DNA from: Taxillus chinensis
Lineage: Eukaryota > Streptophyta > Magnoliopsida > Santalales > Loranthaceae
Assembly: GCA_023512835.1 (NCBI GenBank)
Contig: CM042086.1
Location: 7,535,299 to 7,599,298, forward strand
Length of the DNA: 64,000 bases
Direction: 5' to 3'
The notes beneath the pieces are model-generated. The model did not search any database. It had not been told where the DNA came from and saw nothing but the letters and a program-made list of their open reading frames with translations. The translations under genes were made by a program, and so were the position numbers. Shown here one piece after another: positions 35,176 through 47,299 of this stretch; position 1 is the first letter of the stretch; every line of letters starts with the position of its first letter.

Positions 35176-36956
35176 GTGGGCTTGATCCTTGCAGACGACA
35201 CTGCATTGCTCCTCTGCGGCAACACAATGAGAAGATGCATGTGAACAATATTTTGAATATTTGTATCACCATTCGCAGCCAATTGGGAATTCTGGTCTAC
35301 TGAAATAAAGGACGGGCCAACTAGTTCATTACAAAATACATGCATATACGTGTGCATTTGCATCAGCTGAAATGGTTTGCTTGTTTGTTTTAACCCAGTC
35401 GAAATCCCACGACCTGGCCTATGTTGGTTCTTTTCACACAATTTGGGTTGTGGGAACTAGATTCAGGGTTCTGTGTTTTATATCTGGGCTTGTTCCAACC
35501 CGCTTCTAGTTCTACCATTCTCGTTAGCCGCCACTTCAATTTTCAGACCTATAATTGAAATTGCATTGTAAAGCAAATTATTTTTGGTTCATGAAATTAC
35601 TGAAATTTGGGTCATGAAATTACTGAAATTTACTTCAATTTAGGTCATTTAATATAATTGAAATTATTCTTGTCACTGGTTCATATTGGTGATAATCATA
35701 CATTATGGATATTTTAAAGTTAATGTGAATAATTAGATCTCAAAGACATTTAGCAATTATCACAATTATTAAGTATTATGTGTTTTAAATAATGCACCGT
35801 CATATCTATGTGTTTTACTAAATGTTCGGGTTATAAAATCTAAATGTGTTCTGCTGTTTGCATCATGAAATACTAGTTGCACAATGAAAATGTTTGAAAA
35901 TAAATTTTGAATATATTCAAAAAGTTTATGTAGTAGAATCCAAACATAATATCACGTTTAGGATTATTTTCGGAACACTTTCATCTTGTTTGGTTCTTAA
36001 TATCTGAATTTTTTTTATACGTTTGGTATGGTAAAATCAAAAAATCCTTCCATGTTTGAATTTTTTTAAAATAAAAAAGTCATAAACTCTAAAATACAGG
36101 ACTCAATATTAATTTCATCCTCTTGAAGCTTCATTTTGACCTCCCCCTTGTAGAATACCATTAAAATGGATTAAATGAGAAAAGATGAATAGTATGGGGA
36201 GAGCATGCATACATTGCATAGAGTTAATGAGAATAGTATGTAGATGAAACTGGATGTTTTAATGTTAGTTTAAGGAATTGGATTAGGTGTAAAGATCCAA
36301 AGCCAATGTGATATATTTAGAGTTTTCAAAATCATTTTGTCCATAATGGTAAAATTAGAAAGGAGTATTTTTGAAAGTAAAGCTTTTGGATGCAATTATA
36401 GAAAGTGAGAGTTGCAATAATACCTCTTTCCCTGCATTTTCACATTCTAAATTTCAGGCAAGAGATTGGGCAAAATCCTCCAGCATAAAAATAAGAAATA
36501 AAATAAAATATAAAAAAAATCGCCTGAGATTTATGTTGTTAAATTTGTCATTGATATTAAACAAATCCAAATCATCGCCCATTCACATAATCAAGGAACA
36601 TCTAAGATATAAAAAATAATATAATAATTTTTTAAAGAAACAAGCACTGGCTAAATGTTATTTTATTACTTTTTTATTTTATTTATTTTCGATGTCATTG
36701 TCATGGACTCAGGGAGCATGATGCAATCCTATTCTTCGATCGACAGGTCAGGGACTGATCTCCGGTGGCTGGGAAGGCGTTTACCTTTACCCACCTCTGC
36801 TCTTCTTGCGTCACCGACGAAGTTCGTATTAATAAAAATAATATTTTTATTAAAGTGAAAATAAAAAATTCCCAAAAAAAAAAAAAAAAAAACCGCTATC
36901 ACATATTCACAGAACAGAGTGTGGGTGGGTTGCAGAAGAAGCTCTGCCTGTGCAAA
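35176..36956. other. Spacer upstream of the GDPD4-like gene
   Basis: AT-rich non-coding DNA. The right end (36700-36956) is GC-richer and should contain the GDPD promoter and leader; a poly-A run of 18 lies at 36875-36892. No gene is supported. Confidence 0.6.
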
Positions 36957-39900
36957 ATGCGGATCTCCAAGATTGGAAGGACACAGAAGCATCAACACCA
37001 CCGACCCTCACGCGGTGGTTTCGATCCGAGACCAAAGAGATGGTTTTGGTCGTCTCCCAAGAGATTCTACGTACTGCTCATCTCCACCCTCGCCTTCATA
37101 GCCCTCCTCCCTCCAATTTTCCTCCATTTCAGGCTCGCCCGCTTCAATCAGGTCTCTCCCTCTCTCTCTCTCAAGCATCTACTTTAATGGGTTTGTTGAA
37201 AAAACATCACATTTTCATGGCTTTAGTCGATCTTCCCTTTATTGATCGCTCTAATCTAGCTTTCGGAGAGGATAGTGTATTCAACAGACGAGTTCTTATG
37301 TTGTTGTAGTCTGAAATTGCTTTCGTTACAGACTGTGTTTTTATCGGCAATGATATGCCTAATGTGTTGTTGTTGTTGTTGTTGTTTTTAAAAAAACATT
37401 TCCGGTATTTAAGTTATAAATAAGTTTTAAGCACTCGTTTATGTGTAAAAGAACATTCTGGGTTCTTTGCTTTATTATGAAGTCCATATATACAAATTTA
37501 TATTTCGCGAAGTCCATTGTTATAGTTTTGGAAAACCAATTTCATATCTTTCCAAATTCCAATTAATGCAGATGCAACTAAGAAGGTGCGGTTGGCTGAA
37601 TAATCCTCCTCTTGTATGTGCCCATGGTGGTGACTCAACCAATGCATTTCCTAATACGGTATGGTATGCACGCACCCCATATCTGTTTATCTCGTCAATA
37701 AAATGTCAAAGATGATTGTTCAGCTTCTGGACATAGTTATTTTCTTCTTAAGCTGCGTAGTGTTTTCCTTCTTCAATATTCTGTCAATATTGTGTTTATG
37801 AACTGTAACTGGTTTTGTCCTGTCGAGGTTTTTTTATTTATGAATGGTAGCGAGTGTATTATTTGTTACAGATGGCTGCATATCATTATGCTCTTCGTTC
37901 TCGGGTAGATTGCATGGAGATTGATGTTTCTCGTTCTTCGGATGGGGTTTTGTTTGCACTTCATGACAGGTACATTCCAGTCATCATCATTCTGAATAAA
38001 ACAAAAACCACTTCAGGAAACTATTTTTGATGCATGAAAGATTGATTCCTCCTTTATGTTTGGCTCAATGAATGCTTCCAAATTTCATAATGCGGATAGC
38101 AAAGATCATATGTGCATAGGATCTGATTTCATGCTTTGCTGGTAATATTGATGCTATGGGGCTTTCAAAAAAAATCCTGTTTACTTGCTAGATAATTATA
38201 TTAAACTGCCAACTGCATTGTTTTGTATTCCTGCACTCCTATTATATATATATATATATATATATATCATATCCACACCTTTTTCTTTGGACTTTTGATA
38301 TGGTATTATTCTAAGATTTACCTTTGAAGGTTCAAGATTTGATTCTCATATGACACAGGCAGGGATTTGCAGCGGATATCCAGTAATAGTACCTCCAAAG
38401 TAGGATACTTGAGCAAGAGAGAGGTGAGAATTTCTGATTCTGCAGATTTCATATTCTGTTGCAAATAAACTCTGGCCCATCAATGTTTTATTTGAGGATT
38501 TTCAACAAAAGTTTGCTTATATGTATATTGCTGTTTTCAAGGCGTATCTTTTTTTTTTTCTTCATTCTCCACTTGGTATAAAATTTAACTCGATTTAACT
38601 CAATGCTATCCAATATAAATTCATTTTCAAATTAGAACTTGATTGTAAAGAAATTGACTTTGTCTGATGAGAATGACAACTTGTCTTCACTCATAAGTTT
38701 GAACCCAAATGAGGAGGATAAATAAAATTTGTATGAATAGAAAGAAAAATCAAGGAGAAATATTTAGTTAAAAAATGGTCACTCTTCTGATCTATGACCC
38801 CTATCTTTTTTTTTTTTTTTTAAGGATATGTTTGCCACCAGATGCCGGTGCTGTTATACTTGGAATGAACTGATTTATTTGTAGCCTTATACTTGTTGTA
38901 TTGCCTTGTAGCAGTGGGGTTACTGAATGAACCTAGGGTGCATGGGTGCAATAGTCATTGTCCACATAGAAATGTTAGCAGTAAAGCAAATAAAGTTAAC
39001 TAAGCAAATACTACAGATAGCTGAACTATCGTAGAATTCCCATTATTTAAGGAGATTGTATGAAGATTTTGGGAGCTTACTTACATTCTGGGTGGTAAAT
39101 GCAAAGAGAGGCAAAGGGATTGAGGGAGAAAATTTTAGATGTCATGCCTGTCTAATCAATTCATTGTAAGATTTTTTCCCCCATCAAGCGGCTCATTAAA
39201 TATCTGAATTCTGTCATTGTTCTTTCTCTCATGACACCACACTGATTTTCTGATACTGTCATTTATTATAATAGTGTTTTTCATCACCCTATCTTTAATC
39301 TACTATTATAATTGATTTTTTCAAATAAAGTTAGTCTAGTGCCTTTTCTCTGTTCTATGGATTTTGTAAGGATGTCCATCCAAACACCATGTATTAGTTT
39401 CATCTTAAATGATGTTCTATGTTTGTTTAAAAAACATCAATATGCACTTTGATTGTAGATAAGTGACCTGAGTGTAAGTTATCAGCTTCCAGTTGATTTT
39501 CATGCTCAAAAGATTCCTACAGTTGAAGATGCATTAACGGTATAGTGAGTACTGGCTCTGTTTATCTGTCTCTCTGATTATTTCCTCTGCATTTCCTATT
39601 TATTTTAATTATGATAAATGTTTCACCAAAAGGATCGAATGTGATGGCATTATTGGCTGTCGCCTCCATTCACTTTAAACTTCCCCTGATGTTTTTTAAT
39701 TGATGCTTTCCAGTTGATATCAGATTCAGTTCGTCAGGTGATACTGGATGCAAAAGTAGGTCCCCCGTTATATGAAAAAGGACTTGCAAAGGATATTCTT
39801 TATGTTGTACGTATATTTCTGACTTATTCCTTTTTTTCATTTGCAGTGATGGGTTTGACCCTCTTTTCCCCTCATTTGGCTTTCTTCAATATGATGGTTT

Positions 39901-41308
39901 CTGCACTACATATATACATATATATTGCGTGCGCGCGTGCATGGGGGGGGGGGGGGGGGGGGGGAACCATCTCAGCCACAAAAAAGTGCTGCAGGTTTCA
40001 ATGTGAGCTATTTATGACGGGAAATGTGATACAGATGTTGAGTTTATTTTGGTATGACATTCTGGAAGGAAAAATATTTCAGGGAGACAGAACATGTAGG
40101 TACAAAAAGATTTGCATAATTGAATGTGCAATTATTGTTTTAGTAAATAATTACACATCATATAACATCTCATTATTTATTGGTATATTGGCAGGAAAAT
40201 AAATTTTTACGTTGACTTGATTTTATTTTATTTTCAATGTGATGTCTGGACACATTTTTATTTTAAAACATACAATTTTCCATGTTACATGTTTGTAAGG
40301 CTTGAATTCTGGTTTGCAGATTAAACGGACACGGTGTATGAATTGCCTTGTATGGGCTAAAAGTGACAACCTAGTGAGGGAGATAATTAATCTGTCACCA
40401 GATGTCATGGTAAGAATCTGTTTGATTTTATTTGATTTTTAATTTTTGAAAGGGAAATTTATTTAAACAATTCAACATATGGATAAACCCTATTCTCAAA
40501 CTCTCCCTTCTCTCATATGAAAGTCATTTTTTTTTCTTTTCCCTTCCTATTGCTTCCAGAGCTGCTTCTAGATTAGCTCCGCAAAATTCATTCTTTCAGC
40601 TGTAAATTTCAAACTAAATGCAACTGAAATCTTTAGCCATGTATAAGCAAAAAGGCTCATGATGCCCTTGCAAAGCAATTTTGGTACATTTGGCTAGGTT
40701 GATCCAATAGGATATGTACTGCTTTGCATCCTTGCAACCTAGTCAGATGCTTTTGGCTTATGGTAAATTTTGGTTTCTTTACTCAAGACACATTATTTGA
40801 TAAAAGCAAGTGCAGTAACATCACTTGTCTGGTAAAAAATTCTTTGTTTTTTGCTGTGCTTTTTGTTTTGTTTTTTACTTCTCCAAAACTGGTGTCTGGC
40901 TGTTAGTTTCCTCACTTGTTTAAATCCTGGCAGGTAGGCTACATTGTCATGAGGGATCCTATGACTGGGGAACGGATGAACATATTGAGGTTGAAAGGTG
41001 CCCAGGCTGTTGGCATCTACCATCCACTGGTTGATGAAAAGCTCATGAGAGTCCTACATGGGTATGATTTATGATCTTCATTCCTGCATGCACCTTTTCC
41101 CCGTATACTGCATGCATGTGATGTGACACTGCATTTTCACAGGAGGAGGAAGAAGGTGTTTACATGGACAGTTGATGATGAGAACTCCATGCAGAAAATG
41201 TTGTTGGAGCATGTAGACGGCATTGTTACAGGCAACCCGACTCTGCTTCAGCGCCTTATGCAAGGCAGAAGAACACAATGTCTTGAGGAAGGTTTCTCCT
41301 TGTCGTAA
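36957..41308 (+). CDS. Glycerophosphodiester phosphodiesterase, GDPD4-like
   Basis: A member of the GDPD family, which cleaves glycerophosphodiesters to glycerol-3-phosphate and an alcohol, linking membrane lipid turnover to phosphate supply. Nine exons join in frame: 36957-37151, 37572-37658, 37872-37969, 38363-38423, 39459-39539, 39714-39806, 40320-40409, 40934-41061 and 41143-41308. They give 999 bases and 332 residues, near the usual GDPD4 length. One hydrophobic helix at about 38-58 suggests an N-terminal membrane anchor. The TIM-barrel core begins with CAHGGD (H83) and continues with MEIDVSRSSDGVLFALHD (E110, D112, H125). The usual HRG and ENT of the family read HGG and PNT here, as I recall for GDPD4. 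It ends in CLEEGFSLS. A broken duplicate lies just upstream. Confidence 0.93.
37363..37386. repeat. (TTG)n microsatellite in GDPD intron 1
   Basis: About eight TTG/GTT units. A related AAC run occurs at about 34767-34789, inside the GDPD pseudogene. Confidence 0.85.
38243..38266. repeat. (AT)n microsatellite in GDPD intron 3
   Basis: About 12 AT units inside the intron between exons 3 and 4. Confidence 0.85.
39943..39964. repeat. Poly-G tract of 22 in GDPD intron 6
   Basis: Twenty-two consecutive G residues follow a TA/CG-alternating stretch (about 39908-39941), 137 bases after the exon 6 splice donor. On the transcribed strand of this gene it would give an RNA G-tract able to form a quadruplex. 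The exact length is likely to be unreliable in sequencing. Confidence 0.85.
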
Positions 41309-41895
41309 GATAGTTGGATACCTCAGAATTTGACTACGACAAATATCAATACTGTTTTTATAATGTTACACTTCGCAATTATTCTTTGTTCTGGAAAAGT
41401 TAATTGTTGATATCTAATCATACTGACGTGATGGAATGCTTTTAAGTCATTATATGAAGCATACGAAAAGTACTTCATATTCAAACGTGCTACTCTCGTA
41501 CGCCTAGGAATGGGTAAACGGAGTGGTATGAAACAAGCACCGCTTCAGGATATCGTTTCATTTAATGTTAAGAGAGCATAGGCCATAGGGAATACATATG
41601 CATTCATGAAACCAGGGAACAACGTAGATGATGTGAAGTGCCCTACTCGAGCTTTTACAGGATAAAGAAAAATGAAATTACATACGATGTGCAAAAAGGC
41701 TAATCATATAACCAATCCATCACACCGATTGGGTCCAATGAACAACAATGTTCGACGTCACAACTAATAATGAACACCGCATAACTGGGCATGCAAGATG
41801 AGACCACCAAGGAACTTCAGAGATGAGTTTTGGAGACCCAAAACGCTATGCCTCAACAATCTTTTGAAGGCCGACAGGTTGGAGGCCCAGCCTCC
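41309..41895. other. Intergenic region between convergent GDPD and GAMYB genes
   Basis: Contains the 3' untranslated regions of both genes, which face each other. No other gene is seen. Confidence 0.6.
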
Positions 41896-44368
41896 TCAGG
41901 ACCTGTGTTGTATAGCTGATGGCTCACGCAATAATACGGGCCCCATTTTACTACAACTTTGACCAAATTCTTCACCAAGAAGATTCATAGAACCCTTCAG
42001 AACAGATTGGTCCTCAACATGTCCAGTGCCGAGCCCAAACCAATTCAAGCCGAGTAAAGCATCAGGCCTGAAGAAATCAATTGTACCTGCAGTTTTTCCA
42101 CTGCTTTGGGTCAAAACCAGATCATCTGTTTCTTCCTTAACCTTGTCCCCTGCATTTAACGATACAAAAAAATTAATAGTAAATCTACTTTAAGCAGGAA
42201 CTACATTTCAGGCAAATAGCAAAATATTCTCACTCAGCATGGTCTCAGCTAAATGGGGTTCCTCCATTGAGCTGTTAATGGGATCATGCTCATTAAACAC
42301 TGATGTAGCAGAATGACACAACGGGGAGATGGGATCGCCAGATGCTTCCCATTTTGAAGTAGAAAAACCCAGTGATGAGCTGTCCACTACGCTGGGAACA
42401 GTAGAGATGCTTGGAGTCTGCTGGGATGGATTGTCATTTAAATCCCTCAAAGTCCGCGACTCATACAGTATTGCTTCCAGCAAACCATTGTTCCGAGGAG
42501 AATGACAAACAGATCTTGATTCCACAGTTAGAGGAGAATGGACCAAAGCATCCACAGGCTCAAGTGAAGGCAGTGTAGAAGGTGAATCCCAACCACCTAG
42601 TTGAGATTCCCAATATTGGAGTGAAGGGAGCTCCAACTTCTTAGCCGCAGATATGGGCTCAGAAGAAGAAGAAATACCATTTAGGGTGGCATGGCTGCCA
42701 GAATATAAACTCAAGGCCGAAATATGGCTGTTACTCAGATTAGAATAATATGGAGAGCATAGCGCATATGAATGAGAAAATTTTCCCCAAGCATCATTCT
42801 CATACTGATTGAATGAAGGGAGATCATGGCAGAAAGTACCATATAGACTAGGAAATGTACTCTGGGATTCTCGGCGTCGCTTTGGAGGATGCATTGTAGG
42901 GAACATGAAGTTGTTGCCGTGACATAAACCCAGGTCCTCTGTATATCTGCTTGCCGGAATATCAAGAAGCGCAGGTGAATAAGATAAAAAATTGGGACTA
43001 AATTCCAAATTTTTAAACTCCACACTAGGTATATCAAAACTACTAGTCTGTAGGTAATCAAAGTGGAATTTATCCCCATTTGTACTCATGTTCTGACTTT
43101 TTTGAGTCTTGCTAGATTTTTCAAAACACATGCTAGAAGGGTATATTGGTAACCCAGCTCGCTGCCGCCTCTTTATTCTGGTATTCCAGTAGTTCTTTAT
43201 CTCATTATCTGTACGTCCAGGCAACTGAGAGGAATGGAAAGACAATATAAGAGTCGGATTTTTAGTTTTATTTTTGAGAGCATGGATGGGAACAATACCT
43301 GCACAAGGATTACTTCTAAACAAAGTTCAAAAAATTGTAATGACTAAGAGGAAAAAAATTGTGCAGAGGACTACCATGTTTTTGATTGTGATAGCCCAGA
43401 GTTCATCGGAATTCTTTTATTAAACGAGCAGAGGTAATCACATCTACAGAAACGTAGCTGGAGAATGGTTGCATCACCTACTGTTAAAGACTATAATTGG
43501 GGAATAGATGGCCTAAGGAAATGCCCATAAACAAGGACCGCTACAGAGCTTAATATCGTACACAAACCAATAAATATAAATAGCACAAGTAACATTTAAA
43601 AAAAGTGTACACCAAAGGTGCATTACTATGACTTTAGAAAAATATCAAAGGATTGTACAAAACAAAAAAAAAAAACCCTTTCAGAACTTCAAATCAATAT
43701 AAAGCGTGGATTTCTCCCTTTGTTAGTAATTGTATTGCAACTATTAACACATTATTTTTATAAATAATTATTGCTAATGTTTAATGTATCTCAAAACTTC
43801 ACACGACGAAAAACTCGTTAAAAAAACACATCATTTTCTGTGAAGACTTCAAAAAGAAAGCTATCAATACAGAATGAATAATTCACTGTCAAGGTAAAGC
43901 CAAAATAATATACGATCTGGCATTCAAGCATAACCATAATATATATATATATATATACAGGTTTTCCTTTTTTTAGTAGAGGAATGGAAAATGCAAATGA
44001 AAAGACAAAATGCATACCTCTGAAGCCATTTGAGCCCACTTGTTTCCCAATTTAGCATGCAGTTCAAGTATACGATGTTCTTCCTCTGGTGTAAAAGAAC
44101 CTTTCTTTAAATCTGGTCTCAAGTGATTTGCCCACCGTAGGCGGCAGCTTTTCCCACAACGAGATAGTCCTGAGTACTTCTGGACAGCATTCCAATTTCC
44201 TTCCCCATGCTTAGTAACATAATCCACTAAAATTGCATCTTCTGCTGATGTCCAAGGTCCTTTCTTCAAACTCAATACTGCCACTGAGTTACCCCCACTG
44301 CTATCTTCTTCACATGATGGAGAATCTGTGGACATTTCTCTGTCCTCACTTTCAGACTTTACACCCAT
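41896..44368 (-). CDS. GAMYB: GAMYB-class R2R3-MYB transcription factor
   Basis: GAMYB proteins are nuclear activators of gibberellin-regulated genes that act in anther/tapetum development and seed aleurone, and they are repressed by miR159. Three coding exons join in frame: 44018-44368, 42234-43224 and 41896-42149. They give 1596 bases and 531 residues, near the family length. R2 lies at about 36-86 ([37 protein letters not shown]) and R3 at about 88-138 ([33 protein letters not shown]). The intron after MASE splits R3 at the place usual for this group. The miR159 site lies in exon 2. The acidic and Ser-rich C-terminal half ends near [15 protein letters not shown]. Leader exons lie upstream between 44.8 and 47.9 kb. 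The start at 44368 was preferred over an in-frame ATG at 44386 because MGVKSE-type starts resemble family members. Confidence 0.94.
42615..42635 (-). promoter_or_regulatory. miR159 target site in GAMYB exon 2
   Basis: On the minus strand the 21 bases centred on GGAGCTCCCTTCACTCC pair with miR159 with one G:U wobble, one internal C:U mismatch and an unpaired end. This is the classic conserved GAMYB site, encoding ELPSLQY here. The pairing was done by hand against the known miR159 sequence. Confidence 0.95.
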
Positions 44369-44813
44369 CCCTTTAAATATGCACATGAATACATTGGCAA
44401 ATTAATACGTAAACATTCCAATCAAAAAAACAAGCAACTACGTATTAATAATCAGAATATATATGAAAGAAATGCTTATAAGTGAAAACTGGTAGCCATT
44501 TATTTGTCATTTTCTACAAGGAAAAAAGCTCCACACTTTCCACCTTAATAAATAAACAAGAATAACTTCCTAATAAATTCTCAAATGAACATGTGATACT
44601 CGTCAAACCATACATCAGTTCAACTTTCATAGGACACCGACAGAAGCTTATATGATAGAACAGTTGAGCTGTAATTTATTGAAATCCCAACTCTAATTTA
44701 AAAGAAAGAAAGAAAGAAAGAAATTAAATATTGACCAACAGCAACAGTCACCAGTGGATGGGTTCATATGAACAAATGAAAAGTAGGCGAGCAATACTGC
44801 AGCCACAATTTTA

Positions 44814-44939
44814 CCTCCCTTAAGCAGCAACTGGTGATTTTGCAGGTTAAACGAATTATCAGCCACTCCTGATTCCAAAAGTCCCCATATTATTAAAAAA
44901 AAAACACTCAGTTCACACGATTTAATAATGCAGAGCAAC
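44814..44939 (-). other. GAMYB untranslated leader exon 2 (predicted)
   Basis: The acceptor 'ttattttcag' directly precedes 44939 and the donor GGGAG/GTAAAA follows the left end. It contains no conserved coding frame. The acceptor is also kept in the duplicate at 53488, while the donor end is missing there. Confidence 0.55.
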
Positions 44940-45269
44940 TGAAAATAAAGTCAAGATAGATAACAATAATAAAATAAACAAAACCCTGAAACTGAGACAG
45001 TACCAATATTAATAAAACCCAATTGATAGACAAAGATGAGGAAAATAAAACAACAATTATAGGATTGGAATAAGGCACCGATATAAAAAAGAATTGGGGA
45101 GTCTTCACATGATTGGGTATGCCATCTAGACAAAATTCAAGGATTAGAATAATTAAACAAGAACTACAAATTTTCTATCTAAACAAACACCAAAGCTGGA
45201 AGTGATGAACCAGTGAAAAACAGGATGCCTCAAAAATCACCACATCAGCACCAACAAAGCGATCAGTAC

Positions 45270-45545
45270 CTGAAATGCAAATTCCACAAGCTACATAATC
45301 AAAATACAGAAACTGATTTCAGGAAATAAGAAATACAATCTCAGATCCACTCAGAAAGAACCACAGAAAAAGTAAAAAAGCTCAAACTAAGAATAGAACT
45401 GATGGCGAGGCAGAGAAGAGGAGATGAAAACCCTAATAACCCCAGCTGCAATTGGTCAAAGAGGAAAGCATAAGTTGAAGCGTGGAGAGAACAAGTCCTA
45501 AAAGAGAGAGATGTAAAGAGGAGAGGCAAAGCAGGTGGGATAGAT
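45270..45545 (-). other. GAMYB untranslated first exon, proximal (predicted)
   Basis: It starts about 30 bases after the TATA box at 45572-45580 and ends at the donor TTTCAG/GTACTGATC (exon end 45270). Very similar donors occur at 47380 (TTTCAG/GTACGATC), 47498 and, in the duplicate, 53820. Together with the next leader exon it would form a spliced 5' untranslated region, which is usual for GAMYB genes. Confidence 0.55.
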
Positions 45546-45571
45546 GAGGGAAAAGTACAGAGTAGCTCTAG

Positions 45572-45580
45572 CTATTTATA
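45572..45580 (-). promoter_or_regulatory. TATA box of the proximal GAMYB promoter
   Basis: TATAAATAG on the minus strand, in a good core-promoter context (ACTTTATAAATAGCTAGAGC) and followed by a predicted leader exon. It is duplicated at 54123-54131. Confidence 0.65.
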
Positions 45581-45811
45581 AAGTGTGATTCTAATCGTTC
45601 TCTCAATCAGTGCCACTCATTTTCTCCCCCAAGCTCACATTTAACTTCTAAAATGGTGCACTGAGTAAAGACACAGAGAATGCATTGAAACAATAAAGTG
45701 AATTGAATGTTATCTGAAATTGCTTATCGTAATCAATGTGATCATTGAATTTCTTTTAATTTTTTTATTTATTATAGTAAAAAATAGGGCAAATGCATAT
45801 TGCAGCACTTG

Positions 45812-47260
45812 AACTGTACCCCGAGGGTCATTTTAGCCCTCTGAACTTAATAATGTGCAAGAAAGCTCCTAAACCAGTTGAATAGCACCAATCCGCCCAC
45901 ATTTTAAAGGGAGCTGGCTGATGGCTTAATCATGGTTTTCTTAACTTCTCAACATGGTTTCCTTGTTGGCACTTTGACCATCAAGGCACACAATGTGTTT
46001 AAATCAGCCAATGATGATGTTAGCAGAAATGGTGATTAAACCAGTCAACAGGGAAGCCATGTTGGTGAAGACGAAAAACATAACGCCTTCAAACAGCTCC
46101 ATTGTGCATTTCATGACTTTAGAGGTTCAATTGCCCCTTGATTTGAAGTCCCCTTGCCACAGCTCCATTGCGAATTTCATGACTTTAGAGCTTCAATTGC
46201 CCCTTGATTTGAAGTCGCCTTGCCACGGCTCCATTGCGAATTTCATGACTTTAGAGGTTCAATTGCCCCTTGATTTGACGTCTAAGGTCTATTCTAAAAG
46301 ACGTGTTTAACCAAATAAATATGATAATCGTGTTTGAAACATTTGTTTTCAGCCAGTCACTTTAACATGTTAATGGAGTTCATTGTATCACTATATTATC
46401 TTTACTAAAAGGGCACCCTGAATGTGAGCGCAGGTAGCATAGCTGCATGAAGAAAACTTACAAAGTGGTGGGTGATGACTTCGCAATTTTAAGAAAATTC
46501 ATGGTATTTTCTTTATTCCCTGAAAAGAAAGGGACCCTCACTTCCATGGATTTATGAAATCATTAATCATAACTTGGAGTTTTCTTTTATTTAGGCATGT
46601 AATAGTATCCTACAAACACATGCAGGGTGCTGCTCCTTGATATGATATAAACTTAATTTATATATATATACACAAGTACACAACATTGCGAATTTTAATG
46701 TCCCGTGAATTTCAATGGGATTTAAATGAAAGAGTGCATATATAATCAGAATATACAATAGGCATACATATAATCAGAATACACAAAAGGAATGGGTATA
46801 AAAGCTCAACCCATGACAGACAATCAAAAAAAAAAAAGGTATGGAACTTTCTGTAAGGATAAAAGCTCCACAGTTTCCACCTTCTAAAAAATAAAAATTA
46901 AAAAATGAAAACAATAAAAAGCTAGGAGCTATACTGGTGATATTTTACCTTCCTTAAGCAGAAGCTGGTGATATTGCAGCCACTCCTGCTTCCAAAAGTT
47001 AGGCAGAGAAATAAAAAACTAAGTTCAGAAAATTCAATGATATAAACCAACTGAGATTATAGCAAGAACTGATGAGCACATAAATAAATCCATGAAACTG
47101 AAAAATAAGATAAATGTTATATAAAATATAATCAACTAATTATGACGGAGAATATACAAGTACAACAACAAATGCCAGAGAAAATACAAAAAACAACTAG
47201 ATAAAACCAAAATTAGATTTATGTGATCAGGTTTTTTTTTTTTTTTAAGAGTACTTGGAA
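45812..47260. other. GAMYB upstream region between leader modules
   Basis: Non-coding DNA copied to 54232-55585. It includes a 66-base minisatellite (46096-46290) and diverged repeats of the leader-exon region (46835-47000 resembles 44500-44890). Confidence 0.6.
46096..46290 (+). repeat. 66-bp minisatellite, three copies
   Basis: Units begin with 'gctccattg' at 46096, 46162 and 46228, a period of exactly 66 bases. Because 66 is divisible by three, an open frame (45993-46310) runs through it and gives a repeated MTLEVQLPLDLKSP-like peptide. The duplicate locus has only two units (54565, 54631). A coding role is unlikely but not excluded. Confidence 0.85.
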
Positions 47261-47299
47261 ACAAACCAACCAACAAACAATCACAGCAGCTGGAAATGA

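Noticed and set aside
43973..44017. Reading of the GAMYB first coding exon beyond MASE
   Set aside because: The GTATGC splice donor ends the exon at 44018; the further codons are intron.
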